A DNA stretch of 13,829 nucleotides. It comes from Lachnospiraceae bacterium (GTDB lineage: Bacteria; Bacillota; Clostridia; Lachnospirales; Lachnospiraceae). Shown here piece after piece: positions 1 through 5,301 of the stretch (positions within the stretch are counted from its first letter, which is position 1; every line of letters starts with the position of its first letter). The translations under genes were made by a program, and so were the position numbers. Where the stretch lies: assembly GCA_004558185.1 (NCBI GenBank), contig SFDP01000057.1:1-13829 (forward strand), written 5' to 3'. Below the pieces are notes generated by a model. That model saw only the letters and a list, made by a program, of their open reading frames with translations. It had not been told where the DNA came from and did not search any database.

Positions 1-37
1 CGACGTAGCCACCGCTACGCCTGCGTTTGGGAAGCAT
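1..37 (-). CDS. Possible 5' end of a gene running off the left edge
   Basis: An open frame begins with ATG at 37 on the minus strand and reads MLPKRRRSGGYV before leaving the window. The frame also stays open upstream to a stop at 77-79, so a GTG or TTG start slightly upstream is possible. Only a weak GAGAG-like ribosome binding site precedes it. It lies downstream of the two bacteriocin-like genes on the same strand, where an immunity, export or accessory gene would be expected. Twelve residues are too few to name a family. Confidence 0.3.
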   Translation of the reverse strand, partial: MLPKRRRSGGYV

Positions 38-94
38 CACTCTCAGAAAAATATTCTGCGTCAAACTATCCAAAACTTAATTTTCGCTGTACTA

Positions 95-175
95 GTGTAC
101 TGACACATTGTTAATTAATATAACAACATTACCTATGGCAGCACTGTTATATCAAAAATCAATGTGTCTGTACAC
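95..175. repeat. Large imperfect inverted repeat (31-bp arms, 19-nt loop)
   Basis: Arms at 95-125 and 145-175 pair over 31 bp with about six mismatches. The outer halves are GTGTACTGACACATTG and CAATGTGTCTGTACAC, and the inner ends are ATATAACA and TGTTATAT. The loop is 126-144. It sits 24 bp after the stop of the last bacteriocin-like gene, so as minus-strand RNA it would fold into a long hairpin and could stop or attenuate read-through or protect a 3' end. It lacks a clean U-tract, so a small mobile repeat is an alternative. A small dyad, AGCTA / TAGCT at 177-192, lies next to it. Confidence 0.6.
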
Positions 176-198
176 CAGCTAAAATTCTAGCTATAATA

Positions 199-345
199 TT
201 AACGATTTTTTCTGCTAATACCAACAGCTACTCCAGCAGTAAAACCAGCAGCTACCAACCCCCAGAAGATGGCGTCATCTACACCAACAATGCCTCCATC
301 AATATCCATTAATTGTTTTTCATCCAATTCTTTAAATCCATTCAT
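199..345 (-). CDS. Double-glycine-leader bacteriocin-like peptide, second of a pair
   Basis: This 48-aa peptide has an 18-aa leader, MNGFKELDEKQLMDIDGG. Hydrophobic residues sit at -15 (F), -12 (L), -7 (L) and -4 (I) from the GG cleavage site, the classic pattern read by peptidase-containing ABC transporters. The 30-aa core is hydrophobic, with two overlapping GxxxG motifs (G34-G38, G38-G42) and a basic tail (RKNR). That is the usual build of a class IIb (two-peptide) bacteriocin subunit that forms helix-helix membrane pores. The start was placed at the internal ATG because GGAAGGAGA lies about 10 nt upstream; the longer open frame starting at 402 overlaps the gene upstream. It follows that gene by 25 nt. 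The target and partner are inferred. Confidence 0.75.
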   Translation of the reverse strand: MNGFKELDEKQLMDIDGGIVGVDDAIFWGLVAAGFTAGVAVGISRKNR

Positions 346-370
346 TTTTAATTTTTCTCCTTCCTTATTT

Positions 371-520
371 TTATCCCAAAACATATCCAGCACCATAGCC
401 AATTAAAAATCCACCCAAAAGTGCTCCCCCATAGATGATTGCTGGCGCAATCCCTCCATCAATATTTTCAGTTTCGGACTGGGACATTTCGCAAAATTCA
501 TTGTTTAAAACCATTTCCAT
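371..520 (-). CDS. Double-glycine-leader bacteriocin-like peptide, first of a pair
   Basis: This 49-aa peptide begins at an ATG preceded by AAAAGGAGA with 8-nt spacing. Its leader is 23 aa and ends in ENIDGG, with Ile at -4. The 26-aa core starts IAPAIIYGG and carries three GxxxG motifs (G32-G36, G37-G41, G41-G45) in a highly hydrophobic stretch ending YVLG. Small size, GG leader, GxxxG motifs and a second similar gene immediately downstream (199-345) fit the two subunits of a class IIb bacteriocin, each probably inactive or weak alone. The family call rests on motifs only. The gene is too short for most automatic gene finders. Confidence 0.75.
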   Translation of the reverse strand: MEMVLNNEFCEMSQSETENIDGGIAPAIIYGGALLGGFLIGYGAGYVLG

Positions 521-615
521 TGTATTAATCTCCTTTTCAAAATATTTTAATTTACACTCATCTGAAAAAGTGATATTCTTTCCCTAGGTACTTTTTCATA
601 AAGTGCTTAACCTTT

Positions 616-659
616 GGGCTCTGGTGATTTGCGCATATTCAACCAGAGTCCTCTTTTTA
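616..659 (+). terminator. Hairpin followed by a T-run, oriented against the genes
   Basis: Arms GGGCTCTGGT (616-625) and ACCAGAGTCC (642-651) pair over 10 bp (one G-U) around a 16-nt loop, followed on the plus strand by TCTTTTTAT. This reads as an intrinsic terminator for plus-strand transcription, but every gene nearby is on the minus strand. In the minus direction the A-run precedes the stem, so it would be only a hairpin in the RNA between the pheromone-like gene and the bacteriocin pair. It may end an antisense transcript. Confidence 0.4.
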
Positions 660-677
660 TATAAAGTAGCTTAATTT

Positions 678-705
678 ATGCTAAAGCCACATTATATACC
701 GTCAA
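678..705 (-). promoter_or_regulatory. Possible promoter of the two-peptide bacteriocin operon
   Basis: On the minus strand TTGACG (700-705) is followed after 16 nt by TAGCAT (678-683), about 160 nt upstream of the 49-aa gene. A TATAAT also occurs at 691-696 without a good -35 and would fit an activator-dependent promoter. The dyad CCGT-caat-ACGG at 699-710 covers the -35 and resembles the CCGT-tt-ACGG core of the 1069-1108 repeats. This is suggestive only. Confidence 0.3.
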
Positions 706-752
706 TACGGGTATTACGATTGTTCATCTTACTGCCAATCTACTACAGCTTA

Positions 753-893
753 TTATTTATATAAGCTATTTATTGTCCACAATGCCCAGTTTAATGGCCC
801 TGTAATGATGCTTATATTTCCACCTGAAACTTCTATTGTTTCTTCCATATTCAGTTCAACTAGTTCTTCTGTTGTTATTATTTCATTACACAT
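753..893 (-). CDS. Double-glycine-leader peptide, candidate inducing pheromone
   Basis: This 46-aa peptide has a 25-aa leader ending in IEVSGG (Val at -4, Leu at -12 and -15) and a 21-aa core beginning NISIITGPLNWALW and ending NSLYK. The core has two Trp, is amphiphilic and lacks GxxxG motifs, unlike the two peptides downstream. The start was set at the internal ATG because AAGGAGGAAG lies about 11 nt upstream; the longer open frame back to 956 has no good start. It is the first GG-leader gene after an AgrC/AgrA-type kinase-regulator pair, the position typical of an induction peptide in three-component systems such as pln, blp or com. It could instead be a one-peptide bacteriocin. Confidence 0.7.
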   Translation of the reverse strand: MCNEIITTEELVELNMEETIEVSGGNISIITGPLNWALWTINSLYK

Positions 894-937
894 ATTCTTT
901 TCTTCCTCCTTCTTGTTTTCTTGAATTCTAAAAATAA

Positions 938-1009
938 TCAACCTCCAAACAACCACACAAGTAAATTCATGTTCAAAACTCTTGCCTCAATCCCATAAAA
1001 ATAATCCAT
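938..1009 (-). CDS. 23-aa hydrophobic peptide ending in GG
   Basis: A short reading frame starts at ATG 1009 directly behind a strong ribosome binding site (GGAAGGGGGAG, about 6 nt away). It encodes MDYFYGIEAR followed by VLNMNLLVWLFGG, then stops. It is the first translatable gene after the promoter at 1036-1064 and lies 44 nt before the GG-leader peptide at 893. The length and C-terminal hydrophobic-GG ending resemble streptococcal SHP pheromones, which end in motifs such as IIVGG. However, the N-terminus is acidic rather than basic, and no Rgg regulator is visible. It could also be a translated leader or a remnant. Confidence 0.45.
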   Translation of the reverse strand: MDYFYGIEARVLNMNLLVWLFGG

Positions 1010-1035
1010 GGCTGTCTCCCCCTTCCTTTTTCTTA

Positions 1036-1064
1036 AAGGTAGCAGATAACACCATGGATTTCAA
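1036..1064 (-). promoter_or_regulatory. Promoter of the peptide genes
   Basis: On the minus strand TTGAAA (1059-1064) is separated by 17 nt from TACCTT (1036-1041), which is preceded by TGC and so forms an extended -10. It lies between the kinase stop and the 23-aa gene and directly downstream of the paired repeats at 1069-1108. That is the arrangement expected for activation by a bound LytTR regulator. Confidence 0.6.
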
Positions 1065-1068
1065 CCAA

Positions 1069-1108
1069 AACTCCGTAAGCGGTCACTTAACTCCGTAAAC
1101 GGTCACTT
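1069..1108 (-). promoter_or_regulatory. Tandem 20-bp direct repeats, probable LytTR operator
   Basis: AACTCCGTAAGCGGTCACTT (1069-1088) and AACTCCGTAAACGGTCACTT (1089-1108) are head-to-tail copies with one mismatch. On the minus strand each holds ACCGTTTAC or ACCGCTTAC. The first fits the published LytTR half-site pattern [TA][AC][CA]GTTN[AG][TG] at eight of nine positions. The 20-bp period is about two helical turns, as needed for a dimer bound on one face, and the array ends 4 bp upstream of the -35 at 1059-1064. The regulator encoded at 2391-3107 is the obvious candidate ligand. Confidence 0.7.
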
Positions 1109-1120
1109 TTTCTATTATTT

Positions 1121-2386
1121 TTACCCTTTCATCAGCACAACAGCCTTAAATTCCTCTCCATTTGCCTCCCAGGAAAACTCTCCCGCATAATGCTTCACCA
1201 TTTCTTCCACATTTTTTAAGCCAATCCCATGATTCCTCTTATCTTCCTTGCCAGTCTTTAATTCTTCATTCCGATTAACCAGAATTTTAGCAGAATTGCG
1301 AAGCGTGATACTGGTATTCTCTCTCCCTTGTCTGATCTCCAGAGAAAAAAATCGTTTATCTCCCTCCTGCCTTTTTAGCTCCTCCACCGCATTTTGAATC
1401 AGATTGGAAAAAATCGTACACAGGTCAACCTCCTCTATTGCCAGTTCTCTTTTCAACATCCCTACTACAGAAATCTTTACTCCCTCCAGATCTGTCAAAT
1501 AGTGGTTTAGTAGAATATTTAGTGTCATATTTCCCGTTTCATAATGCTTCTTACTTATTTTGTTCCACTTTTCCTCTAAACTCTCCACATACTCTGCTGT
1601 CTGTCCGGCATTTTCTGATTTGGCTAATTCTCCAATATAGAGGAGATGATTGTGCATATCATGGCGGTATCTGCGGGTTTCCTCCTCCTTATCCAATAAG
1701 CCCTGATAGTATACTGCCTGAATCTCTTTTAGATTTTTTTCTGTATCTACCACTTTCTCCATCATAAGATACAGTCTCTGTATATAAAGTACTAACGCAA
1801 GTAGGGAGAATAATGAGAAAAAAGAAATCACTGTAATAATATCCAGATTAATTCTCCTTGTTCCTTCCGGAGCCAATTTATACATAAACTGAATTACTGC
1901 AACACCAAAACTTATACCTCGACATATCAATAGTAAAACAATATACACTATTACAAAAACTATTTTCGACGTAGAATATTTCCATAGAAACCTATTAAAT
2001 ATGTATCCCCCTATGGTTATCACTACCAGTGCAATAATACTGCTGAGAATATACTGGACTTCTTCTTTTACCAATACTCTATCCAGTAAAACCACCATTG
2101 CATCACTGAAGGAAGCGATAATACATTCCATCCATACTATTCTCACTATCTTTGTCACTATGCTTTCATCAATCATTACCCCTACTATTACCATGGCAAT
2201 CATTTCAGCCAATACAATTCTTCCTGCCTCTGAAACAGAAAAAAAAGTAAAGCTAATCAAAATTCCTGCCGCCCCCATTATCGGAAGCCAGGGTAATTTC
2301 ATCTTTCCTTTAAAAAACAGTCTGTTTCCTATCCAGTATTTAGCAATATCCAAAGCATATAAAATAATTGGCAAAATCATCCCCAT
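1121..2386 (-). CDS. AgrC/ComD-type sensor histidine kinase
   Basis: This 421-aa membrane kinase probably senses an extracellular peptide and phosphorylates the regulator encoded just upstream. The first 210 residues contain about six hydrophobic membrane segments. A linker helix leads to the H-box YRHDMHNH (His242), the HPK10-type signature with an extra basic-acidic HD pair. The C-terminal GHKL ATPase has an N-box at IFSNLIQNAVEEL (around 325-337) and a G-box HGIGLKNV (around 386-393). The start at ATG 2386 was chosen because AGAGGA lies 7 nt upstream. It is 4 nt after the regulator stop, so the two are translationally coupled. The open frame upstream of this start merely overlaps the regulator gene. 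Downstream genes encode GG-leader peptides, one of which is the likely signal. Confidence 0.88.
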   Translation of the reverse strand: MGMILPIILYALDIAKYWIGNRLFFKGKMKLPWLPIMGAAGILISFTFFSVSEAGRIVLAEMIAMVIVGVMIDESIVTKIVRIVWMECIIASFSDAMVVLLDRVLVKEEVQYILSSIIALVVITIGGYIFNRFLWKYSTSKIVFVIVYIVLLLICRGISFGVAVIQFMYKLAPEGTRRINLDIITVISFFSLFSLLALVLYIQRLYLMMEKVVDTEKNLKEIQAVYYQGLLDKEEETRRYRHDMHNHLLYIGELAKSENAGQTAEYVESLEEKWNKISKKHYETGNMTLNILLNHYLTDLEGVKISVVGMLKRELAIEEVDLCTIFSNLIQNAVEELKRQEGDKRFFSLEIRQGRENTSITLRNSAKILVNRNEELKTGKEDKRNHGIGLKNVEEMVKHYAGEFSWEANGEEFKAVVLMKG

Positions 2387-2390
2387 CTCT

Positions 2391-3107
2391 TTATCCTCTG
2401 TAATACAAATCATACTCCCTATACAGCCGTTCAAATTCCTTCTTATTCCTTCTGGAAACCTGAAGCCTTTCTTCTCCAACTATGGCTACCCCATTAGAAT
2501 AAGAATCGATATACGCAAAATTTACCAGATACTCCCTGCTTATCCGAAAAAATAAGCGTTTATCCAGCTCCTCCTCCAACCGATTCAGCGATTTTTCTGT
2601 CCGCATTCTTTTTCCTTCTTTTCCTACTACAGCCTCTGCATACCCATCATAGGACTTAATATAGCGAATCCTTTTTTCCTGAATATGGTGTGGGTTGCGA
2701 CTCTCATACAACTCTATTGCTGCCATACCGATAAAGGATTGGAATGCATACTCCAGTGCCTCCTCCACTTCTTCCTGATCAAAGGGCTTGGTAACAAAAC
2801 GGGAGGCGCCGATATGGTAACCCTCCTTGAATCGCTCTGCCATACTGGTGGCCATGATGATTTTGCATTCGCTGCCTCTCTCCCTCAGCCTTTTTCCCGT
2901 CTGGATACCATCCTCTCCGGACATCTCAATGTCCAGAAACAAAATATCCACAGCAGACTCACTATCTAACAGCTCAGCTCCACTGCCAAAGGTCAGCAAT
3001 TGAGCTGATAGCGCCCTTTTCTTTAAATATTCCCCAGTCATTTCCTTGATTTGCCCGATAGCCATGGGGTTATCATCGCAGATTCCGATGATGATTTCCT
3101 TTTCCAT
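2391..3107 (-). CDS. AgrA/ComE-type LytTR response regulator
   Basis: This 238-aa cytoplasmic transcription regulator has a receiver domain at residues 1-125, with acidic pocket D11/D12, phospho-acceptor Asp59 (FLDIEMSGEDG) and Lys107 (TKPF). A LytTR DNA-binding domain follows at about 140-238 (RYIKSYDGY, RISREYLVNFAYI, VSRRNKKEF). The ATG at 3107 is preceded by TTGAGGT and matches the usual start just before the first beta strand; the upstream extension to 3155 lies in a repeat element and is unlikely to be translated. The kinase gene follows after 4 nt. Its probable target is the repeat pair at 1069-1108, which would turn on the peptide genes. Confidence 0.9.
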   Translation of the reverse strand: MEKEIIIGICDDNPMAIGQIKEMTGEYLKKRALSAQLLTFGSGAELLDSESAVDILFLDIEMSGEDGIQTGKRLRERGSECKIIMATSMAERFKEGYHIGASRFVTKPFDQEEVEEALEYAFQSFIGMAAIELYESRNPHHIQEKRIRYIKSYDGYAEAVVGKEGKRMRTEKSLNRLEEELDKRLFFRISREYLVNFAYIDSYSNGVAIVGEERLQVSRRNKKEFERLYREYDLYYRG

Positions 3108-3120
3108 ATTTACCTCAATT

Positions 3121-3305
3121 TTGATTACAGTGTCAAAAGTCCAAATCCATGACATGCTTGCATGTCAATGGACGTAGGACTTTATGACACGCCCCACAAT
3201 GAGGATGAAGTGGGGCGAAGCCACATGAGAATCCGAATTGTGGGTAGGATTGTGGGAGCTGCCTGCAGCGATACAATCCGTAATCACTTTTGACACCTTA
3301 ATCAA
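3121..3305. repeat. 185-bp MITE-like element with terminal inverted repeats
   Basis: The ends are 20-bp inverted repeats with 18 matches: TTGATTACAGTGTCAAAAGT (3121-3140) against the complement of ACTTTTGACACCTTAATCAA (3286-3305). Between them are three strong hairpins. One is at 3130-3190 (GTGTC, AAAGTCC and TCCATGACATGC each paired with their complements). One is at 3190-3217 (CGCCCCAC / GTGGGGCG). One is at 3247-3279 (GGATTGT / ACAATCC enclosing GCTGC / GCAGC). No clear target duplication is seen. It ends 13 bp before the response regulator start and so lies in that operon's leader RNA. It could be a non-autonomous mobile element or a structured RNA. Confidence 0.65.
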
Positions 3306-3314
3306 TTTTCACAA

Positions 3315-3330
3315 GTCACAAATTTGTGAC
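3315..3330. promoter_or_regulatory. Perfect 16-bp palindrome, possible operator
   Basis: GTCACAAATTTGTGAC is fully self-complementary. It lies about 50 bp downstream of the promoter at 3384-3412, inside the transcribed leader of the regulator-kinase operon. Such a site could bind a dimeric repressor. No candidate protein can be named. Confidence 0.35.
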
Positions 3331-3383
3331 ACTTCTTTCCTCTTTTGCTTGTATAATTTTTATAAAAAAGGTTTTCCATACTC

Positions 3384-3412
3384 ACTATATGCAGAAATCA
3401 ACAAAAAATCAA
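3384..3412 (-). promoter_or_regulatory. Promoter of the regulator-kinase operon
   Basis: On the minus strand TTGATT (3407-3412) and TATAGT (3384-3389) are separated by exactly 17 nt, with TG two bases before the -10. The -35 overlaps the last codons of trmN. Transcription from here would give a leader of roughly 270 nt before the response regulator, most of it occupied by the 185-bp inverted-repeat element. Confidence 0.55.
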
Positions 3413-4134
3413 TATCCATATACCTCGTGAATCTCCTTGGTATACACCCCCGGCTTTTCAAAAATAATCAGTGGCTTTTCCACCGTCATTCTGGATTTTC
3501 CACCACGAACCGCTTGTAAAAGTACCATGTTTGGCTCCTTATCCACATAAGGATAAACCAGCCGCATTCGTTTTGGCTCCAGCTTAGCGGTCACCAGCAG
3601 ACTTAGGATTTCTGCCAGCCTGAAGGGGCGATGCACCAGATAAAAGCTGCCCCCCGGCTTTAAAAGAAAGGCTGCCTGGCGAATCACATCTTCTAATGTA
3701 CAAAGTATCTCATGACGGGCTATGGCTTTAGGTGCATCGGGGTTCACCAGCCCATGCTTTCCTATCATATAAGGTGGATTACAGGTAATTACGTCAAAGG
3801 AGGAGGCATTAAAATATTTCTCTGCCTCCTTAATGTCTCCGGTAACCACCTGAATCTTTTTTTCCAGACCGTTTAAGGCCACGCTTCGCCTGGCCATGTC
3901 TGCACTCTCCTCTTGAATTTCCAGGGCAAAAAACCGGGAAGCTTTGGATTTTGCTTCCATGAGAATGGGAATAATTCCGGTGCCCGTTCCCAGATCAAGT
4001 ACCCTGTCACCTTCCTTGGCTCTGGCAAAGCCGGATAAAAGTACCGCATCCATTCCAAAACAAAAACGGCCCGGATCCTGTATGATCCGATAACCGTTTC
4101 TTTGTAATTCATCTATCCGTTCTGTTTCCTTCAT
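3409..4134 (-). CDS. trmN: tRNA1(Val) (adenine37-N6)-methyltransferase, TrmN6/YabB family
   Basis: This 241-aa class I SAM-dependent methyltransferase is expected to make m6A37 in tRNA1(Val). The N-terminal block IDELQRNGYRIIQDPGRFCFGMDAVLLS is typical of the COG4123/YabB family. The SAM site is DLGTGTG (47-53), and the amino-methyltransferase catalytic motif NPPY is at 119-122. The start at ATG 4134 was chosen by this family N-terminus; the open frame continues to 4341 only as the alternative frame of the ricT tail. It overlaps ricT by 26 nt, implying translational coupling; AGGAGA is about 14 nt upstream of the start. In Bacillus subtilis yabB also lies close behind yaaT. The gene ends at the promoter of the quorum-sensing operon. 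Confidence 0.85.
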   Translation of the reverse strand: MKETERIDELQRNGYRIIQDPGRFCFGMDAVLLSGFARAKEGDRVLDLGTGTGIIPILMEAKSKASRFFALEIQEESADMARRSVALNGLEKKIQVVTGDIKEAEKYFNASSFDVITCNPPYMIGKHGLVNPDAPKAIARHEILCTLEDVIRQAAFLLKPGGSFYLVHRPFRLAEILSLLVTAKLEPKRMRLVYPYVDKEPNMVLLQAVRGGKSRMTVEKPLIIFEKPGVYTKEIHEVYGY

Positions 4135-5299
4135 TTTCGGAATATTTTCTCCTGTTATGCTGTCTCTGGGGCCTGTCCTGTCTATCCGGCCGGCCTTCTC
4201 TTTCCGCTTTTTCATGCCTTTCAGCCCTGGGATGTCTTTCCCCTTTTTCATGCTTTGGCATTCTGCCTTGTCTTTCCTGTCTCTCGGCTCTATCGGCCTT
4301 TGGCTGCTTATCCGGTCTGTCCTGCCTTTCGGATCGCTCATGTCTCTGGAATCTGTCCTGCTTTTCCGACCTCTCCTGCTTATGAGGCTTTGATGTCTTT
4401 TCTGCTTTTTCCTGCTGCTCCTGCTTTTCCAGTTCTTCCAACTGCTCCAGCTCTTTATCGTGAACCTCTAGCTTTTCCTTCTTATGCTTCCTTTTAAAGT
4501 GAAGCTGCTCTGCCTTATACTCCCGGATTTCCTTCTCATCATCTACCTCAATCACGACCTTCACCAACTGACGAAGCACATTCACACTCTGCACCTCTCC
4601 TTTAGCGCCATCATCACAGTGAACAAAGTCACCCACATGGGGAAGATTCCTGTTTAACTCCTCATAGGTTTCCTCCTCATGCTTTAAGCAGCACATCAGT
4701 CTTCCGCAGACACCTGAAATTTTCGTAGGGTTCAGAGAAAGATTCTGCTCCTTGGCCATTTTAATCGATACAGGAATAAACTCAGACAGGTGAGTGTGGC
4801 AGCAAAGCGGTCTTCCGCAGCTTCCCATGCCGCCTAAGATCTTAGTTTCATCTCTTACTCCAATCTGGCGAAGCTCAATTCTGGTTTTAAACACTGAAGC
4901 CAAATCCTTCACCAGCTCTCTGAAATCAATTCGTCCGTCTGCGGTAAAATAGAACAGTACCTTGTTATTATCAAAGGTATACTCTGCATCAATCAGCTTC
5001 ATCTCCAGATTATGCTTTCTGATCTTTTCCAGACAGATATGAAATGCCTCTTTCTCCTTCTTCTTATTGGCTCTTTCCTGCTCATCATCCCTTTCGGTTG
5101 CCACCCTGAGCACCGCCTTAAGCGGCTGGAATACCTTATCCTCCTCTACCTCCTTGGGAGCGCAGACTACAGTTCCGTATTCTACTCCGCGGGCAGTTTC
5201 CACGATTACATGATCTCCCCGCTTCACCTGAAACTGCAGAGGATCAAAAAAATAAATCTTACCTGCAGTGCGAAATCTAACACCAATTACCTTTATCAT
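4109..5299 (-). CDS. ricT: RicT/YaaT PSP1-domain protein with a long charged C-terminal tail
   Basis: This 396-aa protein is of the PSP1 family. In Bacillus RicT (YaaT) forms the RicAFT (Y) complex, which carries [4Fe-4S] clusters and stimulates RNase Y-dependent mRNA maturation and Spo0A phosphorylation. Residues 1-265 are the conserved core, with Cys at 161, 166, 167, 198, 203 and 204 (GSCGRPLCC and GVCGRLMCC) as probable cluster or metal ligands. Residues from about 270 onward are low-complexity Lys/Glu/Arg/Gln/His/Asp with loose HEKxER and RQDR repeats; the Bacillus protein is only about 275 aa. It sits 2 nt after holB, and its end overlaps trmN. Partner genes ricA and ricF are not in the window. 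Confidence 0.85.
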   Translation of the reverse strand: MIKVIGVRFRTAGKIYFFDPLQFQVKRGDHVIVETARGVEYGTVVCAPKEVEEDKVFQPLKAVLRVATERDDEQERANKKKEKEAFHICLEKIRKHNLEMKLIDAEYTFDNNKVLFYFTADGRIDFRELVKDLASVFKTRIELRQIGVRDETKILGGMGSCGRPLCCHTHLSEFIPVSIKMAKEQNLSLNPTKISGVCGRLMCCLKHEEETYEELNRNLPHVGDFVHCDDGAKGEVQSVNVLRQLVKVVIEVDDEKEIREYKAEQLHFKRKHKKEKLEVHDKELEQLEELEKQEQQEKAEKTSKPHKQERSEKQDRFQRHERSERQDRPDKQPKADRAERQERQGRMPKHEKGERHPRAERHEKAEREGRPDRQDRPQRQHNRRKYSENEGNRTDR

Positions 5300-5301
5300 C
5301 C

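Noticed and set aside
521..752. Additional GG-leader peptide genes between the pheromone-like gene and the bacteriocin pair
   Set aside because: All minus-strand frames here are under 15 codons or lack ribosome binding sites; only the hairpin and possible promoter remain.
2001..2555. Long plus-strand reading frame of 184 codons
   Set aside because: It lies antisense across the kinase start and regulator end, has a composition typical of a shadow frame (Ile/Thr/Pro/Lys rich) and no ribosome binding site.
3352..3357. TATAAT on the plus strand as a promoter
   Set aside because: No acceptable -35 at 16-19 nt, and nothing is encoded on the plus strand downstream; the minus-strand promoter at 3384-3412 explains the region better.
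4135..4341. N-terminal extension of the methyltransferase
   Set aside because: It is the alternative frame of the ricT tail, is low complexity, and family members start close to IDELQRNGYRI.
4157..4497. Two plus-strand frames rich in Phe, Leu, Ser and Pro opposite the ricT tail
   Set aside because: They are the antisense reading of the Lys/Glu/Arg low-complexity tail, which naturally stays open; no start signal.
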